Source of the DNA: Stenotrophomonas sp. ISL-67
GTDB taxonomy: Bacteria; Pseudomonadota; Gammaproteobacteria; Xanthomonadales; Xanthomonadaceae
Assembly: GCF_018612915.1 (NCBI RefSeq)
Contig: NZ_JAGGRL010000002.1
Span: 124,001-188,000, forward strand
Direction of reading: 5' to 3'
DNA length: 64,000 nucleotides
The notes beneath the pieces are model-generated. The model made no database searches. It was not told the DNA's origin and saw only the letters and a program-made list of their open reading frames with translations. How positions within the stretch are numbered: the stretch's first letter is position 1; every line of letters starts with the position of its first letter. Positions 1 through 8,610 of this stretch are shown piece after piece. Both the position numbers and the translations under genes were made by a program.

Positions 1-537
1 GCCCGCATCCAGCACCGCATCAAGGGCACCGTATCCAGTTCGGAGCAGAGCACCGCACGGCTGAAACAGCACGGCATCGAGGTGCTGGAATTGAACCACA
101 CCGGCGGCCTGTCGCTGTACGTGGACGGCGCCGACGAATGCGATGGCAACAAGTGCCTGATCAAGGGCGGCGGAGCCGCGCTGACCCGCGAGAAGATCAT
201 CGCCGAGGCCAGCGAGCGCTTCGTGTGCATCATCGACCCGAGCAAGCAGGTGCCCGTGCTGGGCCGGTTCCCGTTGCCGGTGGAAGTCATTCCGATGGCA
301 CGCAGCCTGATCGCCCGCCGCATCATGGACATGACCGGCGGCCAGCCGGCCTGGCGCGAAGGCGTGGTGACCGACAACGGCAACCAGATCCTGGACATCC
401 ACCACCTGCAGATCACCGACCCGGTCGCCCTTGAGCGCGAGCTCAACCAGCTGCCCGGCGTGGTCGCGGTGGGCCTGTTCGCGCGCCGCCCGGCCGATGT
501 GGTGATTGTTGGCGGTGAACCGCCGATGGTGTTCTGA
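1..537 (+). CDS. rpiA: Ribose-5-phosphate isomerase A, 5' end cut off by the window
   Basis: The enzyme interconverts ribose 5-phosphate and ribulose 5-phosphate in the non-oxidative pentose phosphate pathway (cytosol). Reading frame 1 is open from the first base, and 178 residues are visible to the stop. The family is usually about 215-220 residues, so roughly the first 40 are outside. The hallmark stretches are present: [12 protein letters not shown] near the left edge, then YVDGADECD and [13 protein letters not shown], which carry the substrate-binding and catalytic Asp, Glu and Lys residues of RpiA. The conserved C-terminal [12 protein letters not shown] segment also fits. The internal ATG at 82 is not the true start, because homology continues upstream of it. 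Confidence 0.95.
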   Translation, partial: ARIQHRIKGTVSSSEQSTARLKQHGIEVLELNHTGGLSLYVDGADECDGNKCLIKGGGAALTREKIIAEASERFVCIIDPSKQVPVLGRFPLPVEVIPMARSLIARRIMDMTGGQPAWREGVVTDNGNQILDIHHLQITDPVALERELNQLPGVVAVGLFARRPADVVIVGGEPPMVF

Positions 538-584
538 TATCCCCCGCCGGCACGCCCGTGCCGGCTCCCTTGCGAGAACCGCCC

Positions 585-1040
585 ATGCCCTTCATGCGTC
601 TGCTGCTGCCGCTGCTGTTGCTGCTCACCCTGTCCGGCTGCGCCAGCGCCGGTGCCAGCCACTGGGTGGAACTGGGTGGCGCGCGCTACCAGGTCGAACT
701 GGCCACCAATGATGAAACCCGCGCCCGCGGCCTGATGTTCCGCGACGAGATGGCGCCCGACCACGGCATGCTGTTCCTGCACGACCGCCAGGAACTGCAG
801 GCGTACTGGATGAAGAACACCAAGATCGCGCTGGATATCCTGTACTTCGACGAGCAGCGCCGCCTGGTCACCCAGCAACGCGACGTGCCGCCGTGCTCGG
901 CCGGCGATCGTTGCCCGCCCTACCCCAGCAGCGGCCCGGCCCGTTACGTGCTGGAGCTCAATGCCGGCCAGGCCGAGAAGCTGGGCCTGCAGGATGGCGC
1001 GGTGCTGACCTTCGGCCCGGGTATCGCCGACGCGCCCTGA
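585..1040 (+). CDS. DUF192 family lipoprotein
   Basis: This 151-residue exported protein starts at ATG 585 (MPFMRLLLPLLLLL), followed by a lipobox LSGC, so it is probably anchored as a lipoprotein with the Cys at about residue 18. The rest matches the DUF192 fold, a small beta-barrel of unknown role: VELATNDETRARGLMFRDEM, then HGMLFLHD, YWMKNTKIALDILYFD and the C-terminal YVLELNAGQAEKLGL. A GTG at 558 would add nine residues before the signal peptide and is less likely. It lies 47 nt after rpiA. The function of DUF192 proteins is not established. Confidence 0.85.
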   Translation: MPFMRLLLPLLLLLTLSGCASAGASHWVELGGARYQVELATNDETRARGLMFRDEMAPDHGMLFLHDRQELQAYWMKNTKIALDILYFDEQRRLVTQQRDVPPCSAGDRCPPYPSSGPARYVLELNAGQAEKLGLQDGAVLTFGPGIADAP

Positions 1041-1128
1041 ACCCCGCTGGCGGGCATGCCCCGCCAGCCCCGGATGTTTTCACGCCATCCCGCTTGAATC
1101 GGGCCGCGTTTGTCGCCAGTCTGTGTCC

Positions 1129-1974
1129 ATGCAGGCGCGAATCACATTGCCGGCGTGGGACTCCCTGGCCGAACTGGACGACGAGGCACTGCCGCTGTTG
1201 CCCACGGCCCTGCTCATTGCCCGCGACGAGTACCCGAACCTGGACCCGCAGGTCTACGACGCGCTGGTGCAGAGCCACGCCGACCACCTGCGCACCGAAG
1301 TGGATACGATCGAGCACTGGCCGCTCAAGATGGCCGCCGTCAATCGCCACCTGTTCGATGAACTCGGCTATGGCGGCGACCACGGCGAGTATTACGACCC
1401 GCGCAACAGCTACCTCAACCAGGTATTCGAGCGCCGCCTGGGCAACCCGATCTCACTGGCCATGGTGCAGATGGAAGTGGCGCGGCGGCTGGGCATTCCG
1501 CTGGACGGCGTGTCCTTCCCCGGCCATTTCCTGGTACGGCTGCCGGTGGATGATGGAATGCTGGTGATGGACCCCTTCAACGGCGGGCGGCCGCTGGACG
1601 TGGAGGAGCTGCGTGAACGCGCGCGCTCGCACCTGGGCGGCGAAGTACCCGACGACAACGTGCTGGCGCAGATCCTGGATGCCGCACCGGCCCGCGCGAT
1701 CCTGATGCGAATGCTGCGCAACCTGCATGGCGTGTACGTGGAGCGCAGCGAGTGGGACCGGGCCGCGCGCAGTGCCGACCGCCTGCTCAAGCTGGCCCCC
1801 GAACAGGACGATGCGCTGCGCGACCGCGGACTGGCCTACCTGCAGCTGGATTACCAGGCCGGCGCGCGCCAGGACCTGGCGCTGTACCTGCAGCGCAACG
1901 GCCAGGCCAACGATGCCCAGTGGGTGCGCGAGAAGCTGGTGGAAATGGGCGGCCGCGTACCGAGGTTGCATTGA
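1129..1974 (+). CDS. SirB1 family protein (transglutaminase-like plus TPR)
   Basis: The 281-residue protein has the SirB1 architecture. An N-terminal helical region is followed by a transglutaminase-like domain (NQVFERRLGNPISLAMVQM, then GVSFPGHFLVRLPV around residues 105-145) and a C-terminal tetratricopeptide-like part (RLLKLAPEQDDALRDRGLAY). The usual transglutaminase cysteine is not seen in the NPISL segment, which is normal for this family, so enzymatic activity is doubtful. An alternative GTG start lies two codons upstream at 1123. I see no clear Shine-Dalgarno for either. It stands alone and is followed by a repeat array. The role in Xanthomonadaceae is unknown. Confidence 0.82.
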   Translation: MQARITLPAWDSLAELDDEALPLLPTALLIARDEYPNLDPQVYDALVQSHADHLRTEVDTIEHWPLKMAAVNRHLFDELGYGGDHGEYYDPRNSYLNQVFERRLGNPISLAMVQMEVARRLGIPLDGVSFPGHFLVRLPVDDGMLVMDPFNGGRPLDVEELRERARSHLGGEVPDDNVLAQILDAAPARAILMRMLRNLHGVYVERSEWDRAARSADRLLKLAPEQDDALRDRGLAYLQLDYQAGARQDLALYLQRNGQANDAQWVREKLVEMGGRVPRLH

Positions 1975-1980
1975 AAGCAA

Positions 1981-2247
1981 GCCGGGCAGAGCCCGGCTCT
2001 ACGAGCATGCATCACCGAACCGGACGTAGTGCCGGGCTCTGCCCGGCCGTACAACCATGCATCACCGAACCGGACGTAGCGCCGGGCTCTGCCCGGCCGT
2101 ACAACCATGCATCACCGAACCGGACGTAGCGCCGGGCTCTGCCCGGCCGTACAACCATGCATCGCCGAACCGGACGTAGGCCGGGCTCTGCCCGGCCGTA
2201 CAAGCATGCATCGCCGAACCGGACGTAGCGCCGGGCTCTGCCCGGCT
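1981..2247 (+). repeat. Array of GTAG-headed palindromic (SMAG-type) repeats: one inverted plus five tandem units
   Basis: The unit is about 50 nt and repeats at 2001-2050, 2051-2100, 2101-2150, 2151-2199 (one base shorter) and 2200-2247. Each unit holds GTAG followed by the hairpin GCCGGGC-TCT-GCCCGGC and a spacer containing CATGCATC(A/G)CCGAACCGGAC. A sixth hairpin at 1981-2002 lies in the opposite orientation, ending CTAC. GTAG-headed REP hairpins are the signature of SMAG repeats in Stenotrophomonas. The array sits between two convergent genes (SirB1-like and rubredoxin), so it may also end transcription from both sides. Confidence 0.9.
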
Positions 2248-2255
2248 GCCTGCAA

Positions 2256-2447
2256 TCAATCGACCTCGACCATTTCGAAATCGTCCTTGGTCACGCCACA
2301 ATCCGGGCAGGTCCAGGTATCGGGCACGTCTTCCCAGGCGGTGCCCGGGGCGATGCCCTCTTCAGGCAGGCCCTCGGCCTCCTTGTAGATGAAGCCGCAG
2401 ACAACGCACATCCAGGTGCGGAAGGTGGTGGCGGTGGCGTCGGTCAT
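2256..2447 (-). CDS. rubA: Rubredoxin
   Basis: This is a 63-residue one-iron electron carrier of the cytosol. Both iron-binding knuckles are visible: MCVVCGFIYKEAEG (CxxCG) and TWTCPDCGVTKDDFE (CPxCG). The spacing and the aromatic residues between them (GTAWEDVPDTW) are standard for rubredoxin. A short N-terminal extension (MTDATATTFR) precedes the first knuckle. Rubredoxins pass single electrons to partners such as alkane hydroxylases or oxygen-reducing enzymes, but no obvious partner gene is adjacent. The gene is divergent from thiE, with about 70 nt between the starts. Its 3' end abuts the SMAG array. Confidence 0.97.
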   Translation of the reverse strand: MTDATATTFRTWMCVVCGFIYKEAEGLPEEGIAPGTAWEDVPDTWTCPDCGVTKDDFEMVEVD

Positions 2448-2519
2448 CGGATAATCAGGCGTTGGGCAGTACGGTCATAGGCCATTGTCCCACTCCCGCC
2501 GCGCTACCGGTAGCCATCG

Positions 2520-3167
2520 ATGACACCCCCCGCTTCCCCGGCCGCGCCTGTGCGCGGCGTGTACCTGATCACCCCCGACGACGCCGATACCGCCCGCCTG
2601 CTGGCCCGCGTGGCGCCGCTGCTGGCCGCCAGTCCGACCTGGCTGCAGTACCGCAACAAGACCGCCAGCGACGCGCTGCGCCGCGAACAGGCAATGGCAC
2701 TGCAGGGCCTGTGCGCCGCCCATGGCGTACCCCTGATCATCAATGATGACGCTGCCCTGGCCAACGAGGTCGGCGCGGCCGGCGTGCACCTGGGCGGCAC
2801 CGATGGCGATATCGGCGCCGCCCGCGCCCTGCTCGGCCCGGGCGCCATCATTGGCGCCTCCTGCTACGACCAGCTCGCCAACGCCGAACAGGCCGTTGCC
2901 ACAGGGGCCAGTTACGTGGCCTTCGGCGCCTTCTTCCCGACCACCACCAAGGTCACCCGCAGCCGCGCCCAACCGGACCTGCTGCGGCAAAGCGCCGCAC
3001 TCGGGGTGCCGCGGGTGGCGATCGGGGGGCTGACGCCGGACAATGTCGGCCCGATCATCGCCGCCGGCGCCGATCTGGTGGCCGTGGTCAGCAGCGTATT
3101 CGCCGCCGCCGACCCGGTGGCCACCCTGCACGCCTATCTTGCTCGTTTCCAGGACCCTTCCGCATGA
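2520..3167 (+). CDS. thiE: Thiamine-phosphate synthase
   Basis: ThiE couples HMP-diphosphate and the thiazole phosphate to form thiamine monophosphate. The 215-residue TIM-barrel protein shows family motifs in order: GVYLITPD near the N-terminus, WLQYRNK (diphosphate binding), [37 protein letters not shown] and the C-terminal [10 protein letters not shown] and [11 protein letters not shown]. The stop overlaps the start of hemL by 4 nt (ATGA), so the two are translationally coupled although their pathways differ. The pyrimidine-branch gene thiC lies about 39 kb away at 41407 and carries a TPP riboswitch. I see no such element upstream of thiE. Confidence 0.95.
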   Translation: MTPPASPAAPVRGVYLITPDDADTARLLARVAPLLAASPTWLQYRNKTASDALRREQAMALQGLCAAHGVPLIINDDAALANEVGAAGVHLGGTDGDIGAARALLGPGAIIGASCYDQLANAEQAVATGASYVAFGAFFPTTTKVTRSRAQPDLLRQSAALGVPRVAIGGLTPDNVGPIIAAGADLVAVVSSVFAAADPVATLHAYLARFQDPSA

Positions 3168-4456
3168 ACCACGACCAGTCCCACGCCCTGTTCACCCGCG
3201 CCCAGGTACTGCTGCCGGGCGGCGTCAATTCGCCGGTGCGCGCGTTTAAGTCGGTGGGCGGCGAACCGTTCTTCGTCGAGCGCGCCGACGGCCCGTACCT
3301 GTACGACGTCGACGGCAACCGCTACATCGACTACGTGGGCTCGTGGGGCCCGATGATCGTCGGCCACAACCACAGCGCCGTGCGCCAGGCGGTCAAGCAC
3401 GCGATCAACAACGGCCTGTCGTTCGGCGCGCCGTGCGCGGCCGAAGTGACCATGGCCGAAACCCTGACCCGGCTGGTGCCCTCGTGCGAGATGGTGCGCA
3501 TGGTCAACTCGGGCACCGAGGCCACGCTGTCGGCGATCCGGCTGGCGCGCGGCGCCACCGGGCGCAACCGCATCGTGAAGTTCGACGGCTGCTACCACGG
3601 CCACGGCGACTCGTTCCTGGTCAAGGCCGGCAGCGGCATGCTGACCCTGGGCGTGCCGACCTCGCCGGGCGTGCCGGCCGGCCTGAGCGAACTGACCCTG
3701 ACCCTGCCCTACAACGATTTCGATGCCGCCACCGCGTTGTTCGCCGAACAGGGCGCGGACATCGCCGGCCTGATCATCGAACCGGTGGTGGGCAACGCCA
3801 ACTGCATTCCGCCGCGCGAGGGTTACCTGCAGCACCTTCGCGACCTGTGCACGCAGCATGGCACCGTGCTGATCTTCGACGAAGTGATGACCGGCTTCCG
3901 CGTGGCCCTCGGTGGTGCGCAGGCGCACTATGGGATCACCCCGGACCTGACCACCTTTGGCAAGATCATCGGCGGCGGCATGCCGGTGGGCGCCTACGGC
4001 GGCCGCCGCGAGCTGATGTCGCAGATCGCCCCGGCCGGCCCGATCTACCAGGCCGGCACGCTGAGCGGCAATCCGGTGGCGATGGCGGCAGGCCTTGCCA
4101 TGCTGGAACTGGTGCAGGAACCGGGCTTCCACGACCGGTTGTCGGCCGCCAGCGCGCGCCTGTGCGCCGGGTTGGAAGCGGCCGCGGCCGACGCCGGCGT
4201 CGCCGTCACCACCAACCAGGTCGGGGCGATGTTCGGGCTGTTCTTCACCGACCAGAAGGTGGAGACCTATGCCCAGGCAGTGGCCTGTGACACCGCCGCG
4301 TTCAACCGTTTCTTCCACGCAATGCTGGAGCGCGGCGTGTTCCTGGCGCCGTCGGCGTACGAGGCCGGGTTCCTGTCGAGTGCGCACGATGACAGCATCA
4401 TCGACGCGACGATTGAAGCCGCGCGCGAAGCGTTCAAGGTGGTTGCGGCTGGGTGA
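3164..4456 (+). CDS. hemL: Glutamate-1-semialdehyde 2,1-aminomutase
   Basis: This PLP enzyme converts glutamate-1-semialdehyde to 5-aminolevulinate, the first committed tetrapyrrole precursor in the C5 pathway. The 430-residue length is typical. It begins [20 protein letters not shown], the classic HemL N-terminus. Further motifs are [39 protein letters not shown] (PLP-binding Asp) and [17 protein letters not shown]. The Schiff-base lysine in the last motif is about residue 267. The start codon overlaps the thiE stop (ATGA). The gene is followed by a 349-nt gene-free stretch filled with repeats. Confidence 0.97.
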   Translation: MNHDQSHALFTRAQVLLPGGVNSPVRAFKSVGGEPFFVERADGPYLYDVDGNRYIDYVGSWGPMIVGHNHSAVRQAVKHAINNGLSFGAPCAAEVTMAETLTRLVPSCEMVRMVNSGTEATLSAIRLARGATGRNRIVKFDGCYHGHGDSFLVKAGSGMLTLGVPTSPGVPAGLSELTLTLPYNDFDAATALFAEQGADIAGLIIEPVVGNANCIPPREGYLQHLRDLCTQHGTVLIFDEVMTGFRVALGGAQAHYGITPDLTTFGKIIGGGMPVGAYGGRRELMSQIAPAGPIYQAGTLSGNPVAMAAGLAMLELVQEPGFHDRLSAASARLCAGLEAAAADAGVAVTTNQVGAMFGLFFTDQKVETYAQAVACDTAAFNRFFHAMLERGVFLAPSAYEAGFLSSAHDDSIIDATIEAAREAFKVVAAG

Positions 4457-4805
4457 TGGGGCTTCGGTGGATGTAAACGCCGGTTGACGAATCGCCACCG
4501 GTGATGGATTGGCTTCGGACGTATCTGCCGCGCTGCGCGCGGTTCCGGCCAACGTTATGCCCGCCGTCCTTGGCTGGCACCCTTCGGGCCATCGCTGCGC
4601 GATGTTGAGAACGGCTCCTGCCGTTCTCTTCGGGGCTACGAATTTATACGTGGCGGTTGGGATCGGGATCAATCAACCGTGGGCCCATTGGGATCGGGAT
4701 CAATCGACCGTGGGCCCGTCAGGCGCAATCGGTGACCCGCGCCTCGGTAGCGCCGGCCGTTGGCCGGCCCGCATGAACCCATCATCGCGCGGACGGACGT
4801 GGCGC
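4457..4805. repeat. Gene-free stretch with composite palindromic repeats between hemL and azurin
   Basis: No gene is visible. From left to right it holds: a GC-rich block at about 4509-4545 containing the hairpin CCGCGC-TGC-GCGCGG, closely similar to a block at about 8479-8513; an inverted GTAG hairpin at 4607-4639 (GAGAACGG...CCGTTCTC, ending CTAC), related to 25934-25977; the flank CTACGAATTTATACG, which recurs near other such hairpins; a 31-nt tandem duplication; and a SMAG hairpin at 4747-4768 (GTAGCGCCGGCC-GTT-GGCCGGC). The region lies between convergent genes. Confidence 0.8.
4657..4718 (+). repeat. 31-nt tandem duplication
   Basis: Two adjacent 31-nt copies, 4657-4687 and 4688-4718, differ at only two positions (CAATCAACCG versus CAATCGACCG, and the last base). 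Each contains GGGATCGGGATC and GTGGGCCC. Part of the unit (GGGCCCATTGGGATC) recurs in inverted orientation at about 25907-25925, next to a related GTAG hairpin, which suggests a dispersed composite repeat. Confidence 0.85.
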
Positions 4806-5264
4806 TCAGCCGAATACCAGCTTGCCCCTCATCATCGCGAAATGCCCAGGGAACGAGCAGAAGAACGTGTAGTCGCCGCCCTTGCGCAGGGCGGCGGTGG
4901 AAAACGTCACGCTGGTGCTTTGTCCACCACCGATCACCACCGTATGCGCCAGCACGCGCGCATCCTTCTTCGGCAGGTAACTGTCAGCCAGCGTCATCCG
5001 CATCCCGGCCATCGCCACCGGCGGGTAATCGGCCGTCTTCGTCAGCACCCAGTTGTGCCCCATCGCCGTGGCCGCCAGCTTGCCGGTGTGGCGCAGGGTC
5101 AGCTTCACCTGGCTGCAATCGGCCGCGACGTTGATCTGCCTGGTGCTGAAGCTCATCTGGTCGGTGCTGTCCAGGCTGACCGCACACACGCGCGCCTGCG
5201 CGGCGGGCGCCAGGGCCAGGCCAGCCAGCATCACGGGGACAAACACTCTCACGGCACTCTCCAT
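4806..5264 (-). CDS. azu: Azurin (type 1 blue copper protein)
   Basis: Azurin is a periplasmic single-copper electron carrier. The 152-residue precursor has a signal peptide (RVFVPVMLAGLALAPAAQA), and the mature protein begins near RVCAVSLDSTDQMSF. The copper ligands are visible: the His in MGHNW, and Cys, His and Met in FFCSFPGHFAMM. The Cys pair in VCAV and ADCSQ would form the usual disulfide. The internal GTG of VRVFV may be the true start, since MESA adds nothing to the signal. No cytochrome peroxidase or nitrite reductase gene is adjacent. It is convergent with hemL and divergent from the HAD phosphatase gene. Confidence 0.96.
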   Translation of the reverse strand: MESAVRVFVPVMLAGLALAPAAQARVCAVSLDSTDQMSFSTRQINVAADCSQVKLTLRHTGKLAATAMGHNWVLTKTADYPPVAMAGMRMTLADSYLPKKDARVLAHTVVIGGGQSTSVTFSTAALRKGGDYTFFCSFPGHFAMMRGKLVFG

Positions 5265-5378
5265 CCTTCAGTCACTGCAATTCTAGGCAGCCCGACCACG
5301 GACGAGGTGCGACGGGATGTCGCAGCGACGCTCGACAGTGCGGTAACGTCAGCTCTCGCTTCGCACACAAGGGGAACC

Positions 5379-5987
5379 ATGCCGGTCGCTTTGGACTGCC
5401 TGCTGCTGGATTTCGATGGCGTACTGGTCAACTACGCAAGGCACCTGCGCGTACGCCATCTGGCCGACACCTGCGCGCGCACGCCCGCACAGGTGCACGC
5501 GGCATTGTTCGACAGCGGGCTGGAACGGCAGTTCGACCTGGGGCTGCACAGCGCCAGCTACCTGCAGCAGTTGGGCGATGCGCTCGGTGTGTCGATAAGC
5601 ATTGCGCAGTGGCAGGACGCCCGCATTGCCGCCTCACCGCCGCAGACCGGCGTGATCGAGCGCGTGCAGCGCATCGCGCAGGTGATGCCGATCGCCATCC
5701 TCACCAACAACGGCGCGCTGATGGCGCAGACCATCCCGCGCATCCTGCCCAGCCTGGCGCCCATGCTGGAAGGGCGCATCCTGTGCAGCGGCGAACTGGG
5801 CGGCCGCAAACCCGACCCGGCCGTGTTCCTGCGGGCGGTGGAACGGCTCGACGCGCGCCCCACCCGCACCCTGTTCGTCGACGACCTGTTCGTCAACGTA
5901 CGCGGCGCCCGCCAGGCGGGGCTGCTCGCCGACACCGCACGCGACAGCCGCAGTTTCGGCAAGCTCATCAAAAGGCACGGCCTGTGA
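5379..5987 (+). CDS. HAD-family hydrolase / phosphatase
   Basis: The 202-residue haloacid dehalogenase-type enzyme starts at ATG 5379 behind AAGGGGAA. The long open frame upstream of that start (from 4509) is not coding. Motif I is LLLDFDGVLVN (nucleophile Asp and acid/base Asp at about residues 10 and 12), motif II AILTNNG, motif III GGRKPDPAVF (Lys), and motif IV LFVDDLFVNVRGARQAG. A helical cap lies between motifs I and II, making it a subfamily IA member like the epoxide hydrolase N-terminal and phosphoglycolate phosphatase groups. The substrate cannot be told from sequence. It is followed by a three-hairpin repeat. Confidence 0.88.
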   Translation: MPVALDCLLLDFDGVLVNYARHLRVRHLADTCARTPAQVHAALFDSGLERQFDLGLHSASYLQQLGDALGVSISIAQWQDARIAASPPQTGVIERVQRIAQVMPIAILTNNGALMAQTIPRILPSLAPMLEGRILCSGELGGRKPDPAVFLRAVERLDARPTRTLFVDDLFVNVRGARQAGLLADTARDSRSFGKLIKRHGL

Positions 5988-6027
5988 TGCGAACAGGGCG
6001 GACACCCTGAGCTGGCCGGAGGCAGAG

Positions 6028-6140
6028 CCCCCTTGAGTCAAGGGGGCGCGCCGACAGGCGCGGGGTTCTGGAGGCATGGCAAGGCGGGGGCCCACGGTTT
6101 GCGCAGCAAAGCGTGGGAGGAAACACGCGATCGCGTGTTT
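6028..6140 (+). repeat. Three-hairpin dispersed repeat module, copy 1
   Basis: The module runs CCCCCTTGAGTCAAGGGGG, then a GC-rich linker with CGGGGTTCTGGA and GCATG, then CCCACGGTTTGCGCAGCAAA with its pairing arm, then AAACACGCGATCGCGTGTTT, a perfect palindrome. Each block can fold as its own hairpin. Two further copies stand in tandem at 23448-23676. It separates two convergent genes (HAD phosphatase and the aminotransferase), so it may act as a bidirectional terminator or transcript-end structure. Confidence 0.8.
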
Positions 6141-6154
6141 CCCCGCGCAGTCGT

Positions 6155-7384
6155 TCATCGCGACGCGATGAACGACTGGACAGCGGCCCGCAGCCGCTTC
6201 AAGCCTTCGGCAATCTCTTCATCGGTAATGTTCAACGCCGGCACGAACCGCAACACATCCGGCCCGGCCTGCAACGTCAGCAGCCCGTGCTCGGCCGCAT
6301 GGTCGAGGATTCCCCCTGCCTGCCCGGCAAAATCCTTGGCCAGCACCGCGCCCAGCATCAGCCCGCGACCGCGTACCTGGCTGAACACCTTGAACTCGTC
6401 GTTGATGCTGCCCAGGCCATCGCGCAGCGCCTGCGACTGACGGCTCACATTGCGCGCGATCTCCGCCGACGACAGCTTGCGCAGCGCCACGCGCGCCACC
6501 GCCGCCGCCAGCGGGTTGCCGCCGAAGGTGGTGCCATGCGCACCGAACTGCATGGTTTCGGCCACCTTGGGTCCGGCCAGCATCGCACCGATCGGGAAAC
6601 CGCCGCCCAGCGCCTTGGCCAAGGTCACGATGTCCGGCTTGATCTCATCCTGCCAGTGCGCGAACAGCGTACCGGTGCGGCCCATGCCGACCTGGATCTC
6701 ATCGAGCACCATCAGCGCGTTGTGCTGGTCGCACAGCTCACGGACGCGCTTCATGAAGCCCGGCTTGGCCGGCATCACCCCGCCCTCGCCCTGGATCGGC
6801 TCGAGCATCACCGCGGCCACGTCACCGGCGGCCATCGCCGTTTCCAGCTGCACCTCGTCGTTGAAGTCGACGTAGCGGAAGCCACCGGGCAGCGGCTCGT
6901 AGCCCTCCTGGTACTTGGGCTGCGCGGTGGCGGTAACGGCCGCCAGCGTGCGGCCATGGAAGCTGCCACGGAAGGTCACGATCACCCGCTGGTGGGCGGG
7001 GCGGCCCTGCGAAGAGGCCCACTTGCGCACCAACTTGATCGCCACTTCATTGGCTTCGGCGCCGGAATTGCACAGGAACACCCGCTCGGCGAAGCGCGAG
7101 GCGGTCACCAGCTCTTCGGCCAGGCGCAGCGGCGGTTCGCTGTAGAACACGTTGCTGGTGTGCCACAGCTTGCCGGCCTGCTCGATCAGCGCCGCCTTCA
7201 GGTCCGGGTCGTTGTGGCCCAGGCCACACACGGCGATGCCGGCAGCCAGGTCGATGAACTCACGGCCCTGGGTGTCCCACACGCGGGCGCCCTGGCCACG
7301 CTCAAGCACCACCTGGCGCGGCCTGTACACCGGCAGGTAGTAATGCGACAGGGACAGAAGCGGGTCGGTGGCAGCAGCGGTCAT
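6155..7384 (-). CDS. argD: Acetylornithine / succinyldiaminopimelate-type aminotransferase
   Basis: This class III PLP aminotransferase of 409 residues probably transfers the amino group of glutamate in arginine (and possibly lysine) biosynthesis. Motifs are FIDLAAGIAVCGLGHNDP, FLCNSGAEANEVAIKLVR, SFHGRTLA, MLEPIQGEGGV, LMVLDEIQVGMGRTG and IVTLAKALGGGFPIGA, with the PLP lysine at about residue 257. I chose the start at MTAAATDPLL (7384). Upstream codons in frame (MCPSRWRGRMN) would overlap the divergent channel gene and lack homology. ArgD, AstC and AruC forms are hard to tell apart, and no arg or ast genes are adjacent. Confidence 0.88.
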   Translation of the reverse strand: MTAAATDPLLSLSHYYLPVYRPRQVVLERGQGARVWDTQGREFIDLAAGIAVCGLGHNDPDLKAALIEQAGKLWHTSNVFYSEPPLRLAEELVTASRFAERVFLCNSGAEANEVAIKLVRKWASSQGRPAHQRVIVTFRGSFHGRTLAAVTATAQPKYQEGYEPLPGGFRYVDFNDEVQLETAMAAGDVAAVMLEPIQGEGGVMPAKPGFMKRVRELCDQHNALMVLDEIQVGMGRTGTLFAHWQDEIKPDIVTLAKALGGGFPIGAMLAGPKVAETMQFGAHGTTFGGNPLAAAVARVALRKLSSAEIARNVSRQSQALRDGLGSINDEFKVFSQVRGRGLMLGAVLAKDFAGQAGGILDHAAEHGLLTLQAGPDVLRFVPALNITDEEIAEGLKRLRAAVQSFIASR

Positions 7385-7449
7385 GGCGGTCAAGGGTCCG
7401 AGGGGTCCGGGAAGGGGATTCATTCTCCCCCTCCACCGGCTGGGGCACA

Positions 7450-8331
7450 ATGCGGCCCATGCACCCCCTGCGCGCGCCCCAGCTGAACCCCGCCACCGAG
7501 ACCGGCTGGCGCCGGACCTGGTTCGACATCATTTACCGCCACGACACCCGGCGGTCGCGCAATTTCGACCTGCTGCTGGTCTACGCCATCATCGCCAGCG
7601 TGCTGGTGGTGATGTTCGACAGCGTGCAGCGCTTCCATATCGAACATGCCAGCTGGCTGTACGTGGTCGAATGGGCGTTCACGGTGCTGTTCACCGCCGA
7701 GTACCTGCTGCGCCTGGTGGTGGTGAAGCGGCCGCTGCGCTATGCCTTCAGCATCTGGGGCATCATCGACCTGGCCTCGATCCTGCCGACCTATCTGTCG
7801 CTGTTCATTCCCGGCGCGCAGAGCCTGCTGGTGGTGCGCGCGCTGCGCATCCTGCGCGTGTTCCGCATCCTCAAGCTGACCCGCTACATCGAAGAAAGCG
7901 GCGTGCTGATGGAATCGCTGTGGCGCAGCCGGCGCAAGATCCTGCTGTTCCTGTTCACGGTGATCACCATTACCATCATCGCCGGCACGATGATGTACGT
8001 GATCGAAGGGCCCAACCATGGGTTCACCAGCATCCCCAGTGCGATGTACTGGGCGGTGGTCACGATGGCCACGGTGGGCTTTGGCGACATCGTGCCGCAG
8101 ACCGTGCTCGGCCGCTTCGTCACCTCGGTGCTGATCCTGATCGGCTACAGCATCATCGCCGTGCCCACCGGCATCTATACCGCCGAACTGGCCAATACCA
8201 TGCGTGATGCGGAACGCGCCGCGAAACGCGACGCACGCGGCTGCCCGCAGTGCGGGCTGGAAGGACATGAGGCGGATGCGAAGCATTGCCGGGCGTGTGG
8301 GGCGGGGTTGCCGGAAGCGTTCAATCATTGA
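7450..8331 (+). CDS. Voltage-gated potassium channel with C-terminal zinc-ribbon-like tail
   Basis: The 293-residue six-helix inner-membrane protein is of the Kv type. S1-S3 lie at about residues 35-120. The voltage sensor S4 reads VVRALRILRVFRILKLTRY, with arginines every third position. The pore helix and filter are MYWAVVTMATVGFGDIVP (GFG in place of the commoner GYG), and S6 is SVLILIGYSIIAVPTGIYTAEL. After S6, a short cytosolic tail holds CPQCGLEGHEADAKHCRACG, a CxxC...CxxC treble-clef-like pattern that probably binds zinc. A second ATG at 7459 is an alternative start. The gene is divergent from argD, with 65 nt between starts. Confidence 0.93.
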   Translation: MRPMHPLRAPQLNPATETGWRRTWFDIIYRHDTRRSRNFDLLLVYAIIASVLVVMFDSVQRFHIEHASWLYVVEWAFTVLFTAEYLLRLVVVKRPLRYAFSIWGIIDLASILPTYLSLFIPGAQSLLVVRALRILRVFRILKLTRYIEESGVLMESLWRSRRKILLFLFTVITITIIAGTMMYVIEGPNHGFTSIPSAMYWAVVTMATVGFGDIVPQTVLGRFVTSVLILIGYSIIAVPTGIYTAELANTMRDAERAAKRDARGCPQCGLEGHEADAKHCRACGAGLPEAFNH

Positions 8332-8610
8332 ACGGCCCCGCGCGAAACGGACAAACGCGGGGTTTGGGTGCGTAGATCCACGCCCTGCGTGGATGCTCTT
8401 CGTTCCGTGGTCATGAACGCCTGACGATCTTCTTCGGATCGTCTAAACGTCGGTCGCCAATCGGGGGCCCACGTCATATGGCTTCGGAGGCTTGTGCCGC
8501 GCTGCGCGCGGTGTCCACGCAGGGCGTGGACCTACGAATTGTTACGTGCGCAGGACGACGGCGTAATCAAAAGCGTTTCCATGCATGTGTGTACGTATGC
8601 GTTTGCCGGA
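8332..8610. repeat. Gene-free region with a facing pair of GTAG hairpins
   Basis: No gene is seen between the channel and the SDR gene (convergent). A SMAG hairpin at 8372-8394 (GTAGATCCACGCC...GGCGTGGAT type, loop CT) faces an inverted one at 8513-8535 (GTCCACGCAGGGCGTGGAC then CTAC). Between them lie a perfect 7-bp hairpin at 8423-8443 (GACGATC...GATCGTC) and a block at about 8479-8513 that closely resembles 4509-4545. The inverted unit is followed by CTACGAATTGTTACGTGC, a flank shared with 4636-4652 and, reversed, with 25922-25937. Confidence 0.8.

Noticed and set aside
1981-2247. Regularly spaced 50-nt repeats as a CRISPR array
   Set aside because: The spacers are repeated along with the hairpins and no cas gene is near; the units are GTAG-headed palindromes.
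4509-5378. 870-nt upstream extension of the HAD phosphatase frame
   Set aside because: It runs through repeats and antisense to azurin; the family start is MPVALDCLLLDFDG at 5379.
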